Below, one piece after another: positions 18,631 through 27,194 of a stretch of DNA of 64,000 nt; position 1 is the first letter of the stretch, and every line of letters starts with the position of its first letter. Both the position numbers and the translations under genes were made by a program. The DNA is from Marinicella marina (GTDB lineage: Bacteria; Pseudomonadota; Gammaproteobacteria; Xanthomonadales; Marinicellaceae): positions 186,001 through 250,000 of the forward strand of contig NZ_JASJNC010000007.1 in the NCBI RefSeq assembly GCF_030065545.1, given 5' to 3'. Below the pieces are notes generated by a model, which saw nothing but the letters and a program-made list of their open reading frames with translations, had not been told where the DNA came from and made no database searches.

Positions 18631-19236
18631 TTGACCTTATCCAGATCACAACAAAAAGAACGCACCCGTCGTGCCATCATTGATGCCGCCATCGGCCAGC
18701 TGGGGGAAAGTAAAAGTTTTGCCAGTTTGTCGTTACGCGAGGTGGCCAGAGAGGCAGGCATTGCACCCACTTCTTTTTATCGGCATTTCAAAGACATGGA
18801 AGAGTTGGGATTGACTTTGGTCGACGAATCAGGGCTGGCGTTGCGCCAAGTGATGCGCAAAGCACGGCAAAGAATCAAGAAAAAAGGCAGTGTCATTGCC
18901 AGTTCGGTCAGCACTTTCATGGAGTTCACCCAAGCCAATCCCAATATTTTCAGAATCCTGTTTCATGAGCGCTCAGGTACTACCCGGGCTTTGCGGGTGG
19001 CTGTGGCCAGAGAAATACAGTATTTCGTGGTGGAATTAACAGACTACATCCAAACTGCTGGTTTCAACCATGATTCAGCCTACGCCCAAGCAGAAGCCAT
19101 GGTGGCAGTTATCTTCAATGCGGGCGCCGAATCCATAGCCAGCAAACCCAATCAAAGGCAACAACTACAAGACCGTGCGATCACTCAGTTGCGTTACATC
19201 GCAGCTGGCGCTGCGGATTTGGAAGACCACTCTTAA
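18631..19236 (+). CDS. fabR: FabR/DesT-type TetR family repressor of unsaturated fatty acid genes
   Basis: 201 residues. The helix-turn-helix segment ([20 protein letters not shown]) and the following [17 protein letters not shown] are near-identical to FabR of enterics and vibrios. FabR binds acyl-CoA/ACP pools and represses unsaturated-fatty-acid synthesis genes; the related DesT of Pseudomonas controls a desaturase operon. Here the downstream genes are a reductase and a desaturase with a palindromic operator at 19367, which fits the DesT arrangement. The only start between the in-frame stop at 18616 and the domain is TTG at 18631, an uncommon initiator that would keep the level low. Confidence 0.9.
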   Translation: MTLSRSQQKERTRRAIIDAAIGQLGESKSFASLSLREVAREAGIAPTSFYRHFKDMEELGLTLVDESGLALRQVMRKARQRIKKKGSVIASSVSTFMEFTQANPNIFRILFHERSGTTRALRVAVAREIQYFVVELTDYIQTAGFNHDSAYAQAEAMVAVIFNAGAESIASKPNQRQQLQDRAITQLRYIAAGAADLEDHS

Positions 19237-19348
19237 AATTTCTTTGCTTACATTTGTAAGCACTACCTGAAAACTCATTTGATGCAGTTTCACCGCACCT
19301 ACAGTTAATTATTGTTGCTTTTAATTCATTAGAAATTCTCGTTTTCCC

Positions 19349-19376
19349 TTGCATTAAAATTATTTAAGAGTACACT
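19349..19376 (+). promoter_or_regulatory. candidate promoter of the reductase-desaturase operon
   Basis: TTGCAT (19349-19354) and TACACT (19371-19376) are separated by 16 bases and resemble sigma-70 -35 and -10 boxes, four of six bases each. The -10 box lies inside the palindromic FabR site, so repressor binding would block the polymerase. Confidence 0.4.
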
Positions 19377-19384
19377 TGTACGCT
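19367..19384 (+). promoter_or_regulatory. FabR/DesT operator palindrome
   Basis: An 18-bp inverted repeat, AGAGTACA-CT-TGTACGCT, with one mismatch between arms, lies 16 bases before the reductase start. It is close to the FabR-type consensus built on GTACA/TGTAC half-sites with AGC/GCT flanks. Its position directly upstream of desaturase genes and downstream of fabR makes repression by the adjacent regulator the natural reading. Confidence 0.7.
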
Positions 19385-19400
19385 CAAAATGAGATGTATA

Positions 19401-20492
19401 ATGAAAGCAACAATGACAAAAAATAGGTGGTTGACCAAAGCGCTGACCAACCAAAGTAGCTTTAAATCCTATCTTGAACCCTTGGCCCAACTGGTTCGAC
19501 CTAAGTGGCAAGCCAATGGTTTCAATGCAGTGGTTATAGAAAACAGGGTTGAGAGCGAACAAGTGTTCAGCTTAATCATCAGACCACAGCGTAAATGGCC
19601 TGGCTTCATTGCTGGACAGCATCTCGACCTACAAGTTGAAATTGCTGGTGTCAGATACCTGAGAACTTTCAGCCTTTCCTGCGCGCCGAAATACCAGCAA
19701 CAAACTGGCTTGATAGAGCTCACCATCCGCCAACAAGAACAAGGTAAAGTCACTCCTTTTTTAGCCAATAACATCGCAGCTGGTGATGCCATCAATATTT
19801 CTGCTCCCAGGGGTCAATTCACTCTGCCCAAAAACAACCAGCCACTTTTATTTATTGCTGGTGGCAGTGGTGTCACGCCATTCAGAAGCTTCATTCAAGA
19901 ATTGTCATTGAGCGAACCCCAACGTGATGTGCACTTGATTTATTACAACCAAGCAACTAAGCCTTTGTTCGCGCTCGAATGGCCACTGTTGATGAATACC
20001 ATGCCTCATCTGAAAGTCACCATGATAGACACAGCACAAAAGGGATTGATCAATGAGCAGCAATTATTAGACCATTGTAAAGACTTAGAAAAACGCGTGG
20101 CCTACCTGTGCGGTCCACACGGATTAATCACCACCAGCAGAGAAATATTGTTACAACTGGGTGTTGCAGAAAATAACATCCACCATGAATTATTTGGCCC
20201 CAAACCGATTGAGAACTTCACCATCGATAACGATGCTGAGGTTGTTTTTGCCTCCAGTCAAACCACAGTGAACACCGAAAAAGACCACCCCCAAACTTTA
20301 TTAGAACTGGCTGAAGCGGCTGAACTCAATCCCACCAGCGGTTGTCGCATGGGTGTATGCCACCAATGCAAATGTCGCAAAAAACAGGGTGTGGTTTATA
20401 ACACTTTAACCGAACAATTTTCAGACACTGGCGAGGAGGACATACAACTTTGTGTGTCAGTCGCTGCCGGTGACGTTACCTTGGACTTATAA
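19401..20492 (+). CDS. ferredoxin-NAD(P)H oxidoreductase, electron donor to the desaturase
   Basis: 363 residues from the ATG at 19401; ATGs at 19389 and 19413 are alternatives. The order is an FAD-binding domain (RTFSLS for flavin binding), an NAD-binding domain (FIAGGSGVTPFRS; YLCGPHGL), and a C-terminal plant-type 2Fe-2S domain with CRMGVCHQCKC and a fourth Cys in IQLCVS. This is the layout of Pseudomonas DesC and of other three-domain flavoprotein reductases. It passes electrons from NAD(P)H to the membrane desaturase encoded two bases downstream. FabR-type control is expected through the 19367 operator. Confidence 0.88.
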   Translation: MKATMTKNRWLTKALTNQSSFKSYLEPLAQLVRPKWQANGFNAVVIENRVESEQVFSLIIRPQRKWPGFIAGQHLDLQVEIAGVRYLRTFSLSCAPKYQQQTGLIELTIRQQEQGKVTPFLANNIAAGDAINISAPRGQFTLPKNNQPLLFIAGGSGVTPFRSFIQELSLSEPQRDVHLIYYNQATKPLFALEWPLLMNTMPHLKVTMIDTAQKGLINEQQLLDHCKDLEKRVAYLCGPHGLITTSREILLQLGVAENNIHHELFGPKPIENFTIDNDAEVVFASSQTTVNTEKDHPQTLLELAEAAELNPTSGCRMGVCHQCKCRKKQGVVYNTLTEQFSDTGEEDIQLCVSVAAGDVTLDL

Positions 20493-20493
20493 G

Positions 20494-21594
20494 ATGAATA
20501 AAAAAGCGCAAATAAACTTTCAACAGTTAGAGCAAGACTTCAACCAGCTGCGCGCTGAGACTGTTGCTCAAGTGGGCGAAAAAGACGCCAGATACATCAG
20601 GCGAGTGATCACCGTACAAAGAACCGCCGAATTGATCTCAAGGGTGTTGATGCTGCTGTGCTTTTTCAGCCTGTGGTTTTTAATGGCCGGCATGTTATTG
20701 CTCGCTTTTGCCAAGATATTAGAGAACATGGAAATTGGTCATAATGTCCTGCATGGCCAGTATGACTGGATGAACGACCCCAACATCAACTCAAAAACTT
20801 ATGAGTGGGACATTGCCAGCGATGCTGGCTCATGGAAACGCATCCATAACCACGAACACCACACCTACACCAACATCATCGGTAAAGACCGCGATTTTGG
20901 CTACGGTCTGTTACGCATGAGTGACGATTTACCCTGGCGCAGAAAAAATTGCTGGCAGTTCCTGACCTACTTCAACCTCAGCCTGATGTTTGAATGGGGT
21001 GTTGCTTACCATGAACTGGCAGCCGAGCGGGTGTTCATCGGTAAAAAGAAAAAGAATCGCACCAGCACCCTGAGTGACAAACAACTTAAAAAGATGTTTT
21101 TCAGCAAAGCCGGTAGACAAATCTTCAAAGATTACCTGTTTTTCCCCTTACTGGCAGGCCCCATGTTTTTTTTCGTGCTGGCCGCTAACATTGGCGCCAA
21201 CCTACTCAGAAACTTATGGACCTCAACCATCATATTTTGTGGTCATTTTACCGGTGATGTGGAAACCTTCACCGAGGCAGAATGCGAGGGTGAGTCCAAA
21301 GGCCAGTGGTATTATCGACAAATGCTGGGCTCATCGGATTTAACTGGTCATCGCTGGTTTCACATCTTGACCGGTCATTTGAGTTGCCAAATTGAACACC
21401 ATTTGTTTCCTGATATCCCGGCACACCGTTATTATGACATGGCACCCCAAGTGGCTGCCATAGCCGAGAAACATGGGATACCCTATAACACCGGCTCTTT
21501 TTTCAAACAGTACGGCAGTGTGTTGAAAAGGATTTGGACCTATTCATGGCCCACCAATAAACCGGTTCCATTAAAGGAAAACAAATCACTATGA
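20494..21594 (+). CDS. membrane fatty acid (acyl-CoA) desaturase
   Basis: 366 residues from the ATG at 20494, just after the reductase stop. The three histidine boxes of the di-iron desaturases are visible: HNVLHGQYDW, HNHEHHTYTN and QIEHHLFPD. Hydrophobic segments around residues 55-75 and 215-245 give the expected membrane hairpins. It introduces a double bond into saturated acyl chains using O2 and electrons from the reductase. Together with fabR this equals the desT-desC-desB logic of Pseudomonas, letting the cell adjust membrane fluidity aerobically. Confidence 0.9.
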   Translation: MNKKAQINFQQLEQDFNQLRAETVAQVGEKDARYIRRVITVQRTAELISRVLMLLCFFSLWFLMAGMLLLAFAKILENMEIGHNVLHGQYDWMNDPNINSKTYEWDIASDAGSWKRIHNHEHHTYTNIIGKDRDFGYGLLRMSDDLPWRRKNCWQFLTYFNLSLMFEWGVAYHELAAERVFIGKKKKNRTSTLSDKQLKKMFFSKAGRQIFKDYLFFPLLAGPMFFFVLAANIGANLLRNLWTSTIIFCGHFTGDVETFTEAECEGESKGQWYYRQMLGSSDLTGHRWFHILTGHLSCQIEHHLFPDIPAHRYYDMAPQVAAIAEKHGIPYNTGSFFKQYGSVLKRIWTYSWPTNKPVPLKENKSL

Positions 21595-21624
21595 AGAACT
21601 AAAGAACTGAAGAACTGAAGAATT
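21595..21624 (+). repeat. 8-bp tandem repeat after the desaturase gene
   Basis: Just past the stop codon an AGAACTGA-type unit is repeated about 3.75 times (AGAACTAA, AGAACTGA, AGAACTGA, AGAATT). It provides the left arm of the hairpin described in the next entry and looks like a slippage product. Confidence 0.6.
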
Positions 21625-21693
21625 ACTTTTAACTTGCGCCTTCAGTTCTGACATTTATACAGACCACTTGAGACTGAGCAAAGTCTTGAGTGG
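21611..21693. terminator. two hairpins between convergent genes
   Basis: A perfect 10-bp stem (AGAACTGAAG/CTTCAGTTCT, 21611-21620 with 21640-21649) is followed by a 12-bp stem with two G-U pairs and a six-base loop (21664-21675 with 21682-21693). Neither has a good T-tract. Their place between the desaturase gene and the convergent Gly-rich gene suggests transcript ends for both strands. Confidence 0.45.
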
Positions 21694-21736
21694 CTCATAC
21701 CTCCAGCTGAACAGAACCCATGTGATTATGTACTGA

Positions 21737-23797
21737 TTAATCACATTGATAAGTTTCTAAAATCTGACCGTCTTGACCAGATGGACTTCCTGAACCGCCA
21801 CTGCCTGCATTGGTAACATTGATTTGGGTGGCAACATCAACGTTCAGAGACGAACCGTCTAAACAGACCACCCCGATGACTGCACCGCCTGCACCGCCGC
21901 CACCATTGCCGCCGCTACCACCATCACCGCCATCGCCACCTGCTCCTCCTTCGCCGGAATCATCTTCATCACTGCCACCGCCCCGACCAAAACCACCCAA
22001 TCCTCTTTGACCGCCAAACCCGCCGCTACCACCATTACCACCATTTTGAGCATTAAAATTTGAGTTAACCACATCAACATTTGAATTGATCAGCCGCAAC
22101 GCTATGCTCGCACCGCCTCCAGTACCTGCCGAGCCTGCCGAACCGCCACAGCCTCCAGACCCACCGCCGCCGCCGGCACCACCATAAGAATCACAAGCAA
22201 AAGCACCACCGCCGCCACCGCCGCCACCGCCACCACCTCGACCGTTGCTTCCAGCAGTACCAGCGCTCCCAGATGAGGGTGAGAATTCATTATTTATAAA
22301 TTCAATGAAATTAATACCCCCAAGACCATTGGTGCCGGAATCTCCGTCAGTACCATTGCTGCCATTGCCTCCATCACGAGAAGACTGTCCACTGTTACCT
22401 ATACCACCGCCTCCACCGGCTCCGCCTATATTTTCTGCAGCTGACCCAGAGCTGCCATTACCTGAGCCAAGCCCGGCACTGCCTCCACGTCCACCCGCTT
22501 GATTGCATGCACTGACACCACCAGAACCCCTGGAAGGCGCAGAGCCAGAACTACAACTGAAACCATCATCGTTTTCAACACCACTGCCACCAGTGCCGCC
22601 ATTGTTGCCATTGATGCCAGCACTGCCGTCTGATCCATCAATACCGTTACCACCACTGCTGGCAATTAACGAAACATTTTGTAGGTTGACCTGCAAAGAA
22701 TCCTCAATCGTTAAGGCATAGTTTGTTGCTTCAGGTGGCGTTCCACCGCCACCGAAAAACACATTTTGATAGGTTTGACCAGCAGAGCCGCCAACCAATT
22801 TGGCCCCATGAAAAGGTGTGGAAAGGCGAGAATCATAATTAAAAGGATCGATGTGGCGATTCTCAAATTCATTGAGGTACTTGCCAGCCATGTTAACACC
22901 TGGTAACAAATCCGCATCATTAACAACACCAAAAGAATACACCCCTGAGCCCAACAGCAACCATTGCCTGTTATTATCAATGGCCAGTTGTTGCGCTGCA
23001 TAAGCATCGCCCATTGGGTCATCTGCTGTTAACCCGGATCCATCAGCACCTACTGCAACGAAAATACTGTTGGCCCTGTCACCATCAATGCCATCACAGT
23101 TACTGTCGATAAAATCCACATCTGGATCGTCTGAACTACTTGGATTAATTTGCGCATCATTGTCATCACAATCACTGGCATCTAAAACAAAGCCCGGCTC
23201 TAAGGCACATGAAGTTATTGAATTAAATGGATTGCCGGTTAAATCTTGGTCTGCATCCCGGTATTGAATGATTGGATTGCCACAAAACTCAAAACCATCT
23301 TGGAAAATTGGGCTTTCTAACAATTGCCCCTCCTCACCCATGTTGTTTGTTGGGCTATTAACCACAATGGCTTGATCAAAACTTATGGCAAGAAAATCAT
23401 CCTCGGGAAGTACCAAAGGATTCAGCTCGAATAAATCACCATCCATGTTGATGGTTAACATTGATGAAGAAGCATTGAAAATTGAACCTTGAATGATCAA
23501 ATCAGGAAGCACACTTCCTGGTGATTGTGAGAACCCTTGTGTGGCAATTAAATATTGAGTGGTATCAATAAAATCTGCTGGTATGACATAAACGCTATTC
23601 TGACCATCTGAATTAAATGCTATGACGCTGCCACCGATGTTTGCATTGGCATTCTCCCCAGCAACTATTTCAATGTACTGAACTGTGCCAGTCTGATTCG
23701 AATATATTTCATTCACAGACCAGCCATTCCATCCAGCACCAGATTGTGCCTGCGCACAGATAACCACACCAACAATGAATTGAACCAAATTTTTCAT
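21737..23797 (-). CDS. exported glycine-rich protein with lamin-tail-like and MopE metal-binding motifs (paralogue 2)
   Basis: 686 residues from the ATG at 23797, preceded by a GGGGGAAAG ribosome-binding site as in paralogue 1; a TTG seven codons upstream is not needed. Order: signal peptide, lamin-tail-like domain (WSVNEIYSNQTGTVQYIEI), IFQDGFEFC at 164-172, MopE-type motif (YRDADQDLTGNP to DSNCDGIDGD), DUF1565-like lead-in (IFVAVGADGSGL), and a Gly-rich region with a ten-glycine run and AFACDSYGGAGGGGG. It ends ILETYQCD. The Gly-rich cores of the two paralogues are nearly identical over long stretches, whereas the N-terminal domains have diverged, suggesting recent exchange or strong constraint in the core. 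Confidence 0.75.
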   Translation of the reverse strand: MKNLVQFIVGVVICAQAQSGAGWNGWSVNEIYSNQTGTVQYIEIVAGENANANIGGSVIAFNSDGQNSVYVIPADFIDTTQYLIATQGFSQSPGSVLPDLIIQGSIFNASSSMLTINMDGDLFELNPLVLPEDDFLAISFDQAIVVNSPTNNMGEEGQLLESPIFQDGFEFCGNPIIQYRDADQDLTGNPFNSITSCALEPGFVLDASDCDDNDAQINPSSSDDPDVDFIDSNCDGIDGDRANSIFVAVGADGSGLTADDPMGDAYAAQQLAIDNNRQWLLLGSGVYSFGVVNDADLLPGVNMAGKYLNEFENRHIDPFNYDSRLSTPFHGAKLVGGSAGQTYQNVFFGGGGTPPEATNYALTIEDSLQVNLQNVSLIASSGGNGIDGSDGSAGINGNNGGTGGSGVENDDGFSCSSGSAPSRGSGGVSACNQAGGRGGSAGLGSGNGSSGSAAENIGGAGGGGGIGNSGQSSRDGGNGSNGTDGDSGTNGLGGINFIEFINNEFSPSSGSAGTAGSNGRGGGGGGGGGGGAFACDSYGGAGGGGGSGGCGGSAGSAGTGGGASIALRLINSNVDVVNSNFNAQNGGNGGSGGFGGQRGLGGFGRGGGSDEDDSGEGGAGGDGGDGGSGGNGGGGAGGAVIGVVCLDGSSLNVDVATQINVTNAGSGGSGSPSGQDGQILETYQCD

Positions 23798-23918
23798 AAT
23801 ACTTTCCCCCTCAATCAATTTATTTCATCCAAGCGATATTAATCTTTCAAGGAAAACTTAAAACAGGATAGCTTAAAAAAACAGATTCTTCAAATTCTAG
23901 CCAGTTATAAACACCCTT

Positions 23919-25541
23919 TTATTGTTCATCGATGGTGGCAAAAAAGCTGTCCTTATTCCACTGAGGACGTGCTTCAGCATTGGCAATTTCCGTTGCAATT
24001 GCGGCATTGATAGCAACGAATTTGGCTGCAACATCGTAGTTAATCGGCAAGTCCAATTGATCGCTGGGTTTGTGATAATGTTCAACCAAAAATTCCGCAC
24101 TGGATATTTCATGGTCATCGAATTTCATATCGGCTTGGTCAGCAGGCACCAAATAAACCGCAGGAATGCCTTTTTTGACAAAGCTGTATTGGTCACTGCG
24201 CACGAAAATACTTTGTTCAGGCATTGGATCTGGAATCAGGCGCATGCCATTTTTGATGGTTGCTTGCTCAATCACTGTACCCATTGAACTGTGTTCTGAA
24301 CCAAAACCAATCAACTGATCAAAGGCATTGGTCAACACCGGCATGTCCAGATTCACGTTAGCCACAATACTTTCTAATGGCACCGTGGGGTTGTTGGCAA
24401 AGTAATCAGAACCCAACAAACCTTTTTCCTCGGCCGTTACCATGGTCAATAAAATGGAGCGTTTGGGACGTTTTCCAGATTGGGTGATTTGGTGAGCCAT
24501 TTCCAATAAAGTAGAGACCCCCGCCGCATTATCCATGGCACCGTTATTTATTTTGTCGCCAATATCGATGTGACTTGAGACCCCTATGTGGTCGGTGTGC
24601 GCACTGAGCAGCACATACTCATGTTTCAACACCTCATCAGAACCCTCGAGAATACCAACCACATTGGGACTGTCTGTGACATCGTGCGTGGATGCATAAC
24701 TGATGTCAGCTGATACGTTCATGACTTGAGCTTGGGGTTTTTCACCTGCTTCAATCTGCGCAAACACTTTTTCCAAATCCAAACCAGCCAGCGCAAAGAG
24801 TTTTTTACCGGCATCTATACTCAGCGATGCTGATGCTTGTATTTCTGGGTTGCCTTTATGTACCGCACCACCTTTGTTGACCCACTTGATTCTGGGTTTA
24901 TCAATGTATTCCTTGGCCCGCGAAAACGCCCAAATTTTCTCAATGGTAGGCGTGCTTATAGCAATCACCCCAATGGCGCCACGATCGATCATTGATTCGG
25001 TACTGGTTCTGGCATAATGTGAGCCCTCCTCACTGGGAAAGTGATTGGGTTTGCCCCTCAGGACCACAGCAATTTTGCCTTTTACATCAACCCCAGTAAA
25101 ATCGTTATAGTTCAAAAACGGTGCATCAATACCAAAGCCAACAAAAACCAATTCACCTGAGACCATTGATTGTAAGCGGTTGACATCGGCACTCACCGCA
25201 AACTCTTCCAAAAATTCCAGCTCCAGCTCATCTTTACCATGACGCAATGACATTTTGGGTGAATCCAAATCCAACACAGCTGATTTGAAGTCTATGCGTT
25301 GCATATAACCCCCATCATCACCCGCTGGCAAAATACCCATTTTGGCAAACTCGGTGGCTATGTATTGGGAAGCTATTTCGTGGCCAACGCTACCGGTATC
25401 TCTCCCTTGCAACAAGTCAGAAGCCAAAAAATCCATGTGCGCCTCAAACCGTTTGGCGGTTTGGGCATGACTTGAATAAGGCAAGTTAATAAGCAGCGTC
25501 AAAATCAGCAGTTGAATCAATCTAGATGTATTGTGTGGCAT
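23919..25541 (-). CDS. exported M28 family zinc aminopeptidase with PA domain
   Basis: 540 residues from the ATG at 25541, chosen because it starts a signal peptide (MPHNTSRLIQLLILTLLINL, then PYSSHA); the frame extends to 25625. A protease-associated domain lies in the middle (FVGFGIDAPFLNYNDFTG onward). The metal-binding motifs of M28 follow: SAHTDHIG, NGAMDNAAGVSTLLEMA with the bridging Asp, and TAEEKGLLGSDYF with the catalytic Glu pair. It removes N-terminal residues from peptides outside the cytoplasm, complementing the metalloprotease at 16947 in protein scavenging. Confidence 0.88.
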   Translation of the reverse strand: MPHNTSRLIQLLILTLLINLPYSSHAQTAKRFEAHMDFLASDLLQGRDTGSVGHEIASQYIATEFAKMGILPAGDDGGYMQRIDFKSAVLDLDSPKMSLRHGKDELELEFLEEFAVSADVNRLQSMVSGELVFVGFGIDAPFLNYNDFTGVDVKGKIAVVLRGKPNHFPSEEGSHYARTSTESMIDRGAIGVIAISTPTIEKIWAFSRAKEYIDKPRIKWVNKGGAVHKGNPEIQASASLSIDAGKKLFALAGLDLEKVFAQIEAGEKPQAQVMNVSADISYASTHDVTDSPNVVGILEGSDEVLKHEYVLLSAHTDHIGVSSHIDIGDKINNGAMDNAAGVSTLLEMAHQITQSGKRPKRSILLTMVTAEEKGLLGSDYFANNPTVPLESIVANVNLDMPVLTNAFDQLIGFGSEHSSMGTVIEQATIKNGMRLIPDPMPEQSIFVRSDQYSFVKKGIPAVYLVPADQADMKFDDHEISSAEFLVEHYHKPSDQLDLPINYDVAAKFVAINAAIATEIANAEARPQWNKDSFFATIDEQ

Positions 25542-25730
25542 GGTCAGTGGGTTCTGTAGTTGAAAGAGAGTCATCATATAGAAATTAAAACCACATATAA
25601 ACATCCTTTTAGTCACAATCCACAAAAATTCAATTGATTGGTTGTGATAAAAGGGCTTGATTTGTGAACTGAACGAAAAAATATTAACAAAAATAAGCTA
25701 GAATCTTACGCTTTTGAATTTGAGCGTGTC

Positions 25731-27191
25731 ATGAAGAAAGCCTCCGCATTGATCATCATCAGCCTACTTTTGATATTCAGCCACAGCAATGAGGGCTTGG
25801 CAGGCGGCATTCCATTGACCACCAATGATGTGCTCACTGCTGCCATTAACAGCAATAACAGCCCATTGGATGTATTGAGTAACGACAACAGTGGCATCAG
25901 CAACGACAATTTCAAAGAGGTCGTTGCGGTTTGCGCCATTGGCACCAGTGACTTGGACTGTACCAACAACAGTTATACTGATGGCATCGGCACCGTCAGC
26001 GTCAACGGCTCAGGTAACGACAACAATGTGTTATTCGCATCCAACCACAACCAAACCCACACTTTTGAATTCAAATACTTGATGCAAAACAGTGCCAACA
26101 ACCAAAGTGCTGGCACAGTTAATCTGACGCTGACTTATTTTGAAGTGAACAGCCTCAATGATGGCGCTGAAAATGGCTGTGATGCCAGTGATTGCACCTT
26201 AAGAGAAGCCATGACAGCGGCAGAAAACGACAACCAGGCCTCATTGATAAACTTCAAACGCGATATGAATGGCACCATTGCACTGAACAATGGTCTTGTG
26301 GTTAATTCCAATGACCTCACTGTAGTTGGTACTGGGGCTGATAAAATCACCCTTTCGGGCAATGACCTATTCCGCGTACTTTCTATCCCAACAGGTACAG
26401 AGCGCTTCAGCCTTTCAGGCCTGACCATCGCCAATGGCCAAACGCCGAACCAAGGTAATGGTGGTGGCATATTAATAGAGTCAGCATTAGAAACCCGACT
26501 AGAAAACATCAGAGTCATTAACAATGTGGCAGAAAACAATGGCGGCGGTATTTTCACTGACAATGCGGGTTTGGTTTTAATCAACAGCGAAATCAGCAAT
26601 AACACAGCCAATAACCAAGGCGGCGGCATTGGTGTCTCAGGAGGTTTTGGCAGTGATGTCACCATTGAAAACACCACCATAAGCAATAACCAAGCCACCG
26701 ACGCTGCCACCAGCGGACTTGAAATCAACACCACCTTTGGACAAACCACCACCCTGAGGTTCATCACCGTTGCTTTTAACCAAGGGTTTAATGGTGTAGA
26801 CAGCAGCATTGATGGAACTGGTAACATCATCATTGATGCATCCGTATTTGAACCAGGTTTAGCCATCACCAATAACAACAACGTAACCAACAATTCCATC
26901 TTTCAAAGTCTGGCTGATGGCAGCATTTTTGGTGACAATAACCTCACAGAATTGGGCTCGGTATTGAACCAATCATTGGTTGAAATCAATGACTCAGGCT
27001 TATATGGTCATAAATTTGGTACTGGTGATTTACCATACAACCACGTCGATGACATGTTTGGCACGGCCAGCTGCGGTAATCAAGTCACTACAGACCAGTT
27101 TGGCACGCCTCGCCCCATCGATCAGTCATGTGATGCCGGAGCTTATGAATACATCTTCATTGATGTGATTTTTCAAGCCGGTTTTGAATAA
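25731..27191 (+). CDS. exported CSLREA-type parallel beta-helix protein with GFE tail
   Basis: 486 residues, signal peptide 1-25. The CSLREA-like signature appears as FEVNSLNDGAENGCDASDC followed by TLREAMTAAEND, and beyond it Asn/Gly-rich repeats (GNGGGILIES, NNGGGIFTDNAG, NQGGGIGVSG) form a predicted right-handed beta-helix of the kind found in polysaccharide-acting or adhesive exoproteins. The C-terminus reads IDVIFQAGFE. Function unknown; secretion is well supported. Its stop lies three bases from the stop of the convergent G8-domain gene. Confidence 0.75.
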   Translation: MKKASALIIISLLLIFSHSNEGLAGGIPLTTNDVLTAAINSNNSPLDVLSNDNSGISNDNFKEVVAVCAIGTSDLDCTNNSYTDGIGTVSVNGSGNDNNVLFASNHNQTHTFEFKYLMQNSANNQSAGTVNLTLTYFEVNSLNDGAENGCDASDCTLREAMTAAENDNQASLINFKRDMNGTIALNNGLVVNSNDLTVVGTGADKITLSGNDLFRVLSIPTGTERFSLSGLTIANGQTPNQGNGGGILIESALETRLENIRVINNVAENNGGGIFTDNAGLVLINSEISNNTANNQGGGIGVSGGFGSDVTIENTTISNNQATDAATSGLEINTTFGQTTTLRFITVAFNQGFNGVDSSIDGTGNIIIDASVFEPGLAITNNNNVTNNSIFQSLADGSIFGDNNLTELGSVLNQSLVEINDSGLYGHKFGTGDLPYNHVDDMFGTASCGNQVTTDQFGTPRPIDQSCDAGAYEYIFIDVIFQAGFE

Positions 27192-27194
27192 AAC

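Noticed and set aside
21810-22721. Proline-rich plus-strand frames opposite the second Gly-rich gene
   Set aside because: Same antisense effect as in the first paralogue.
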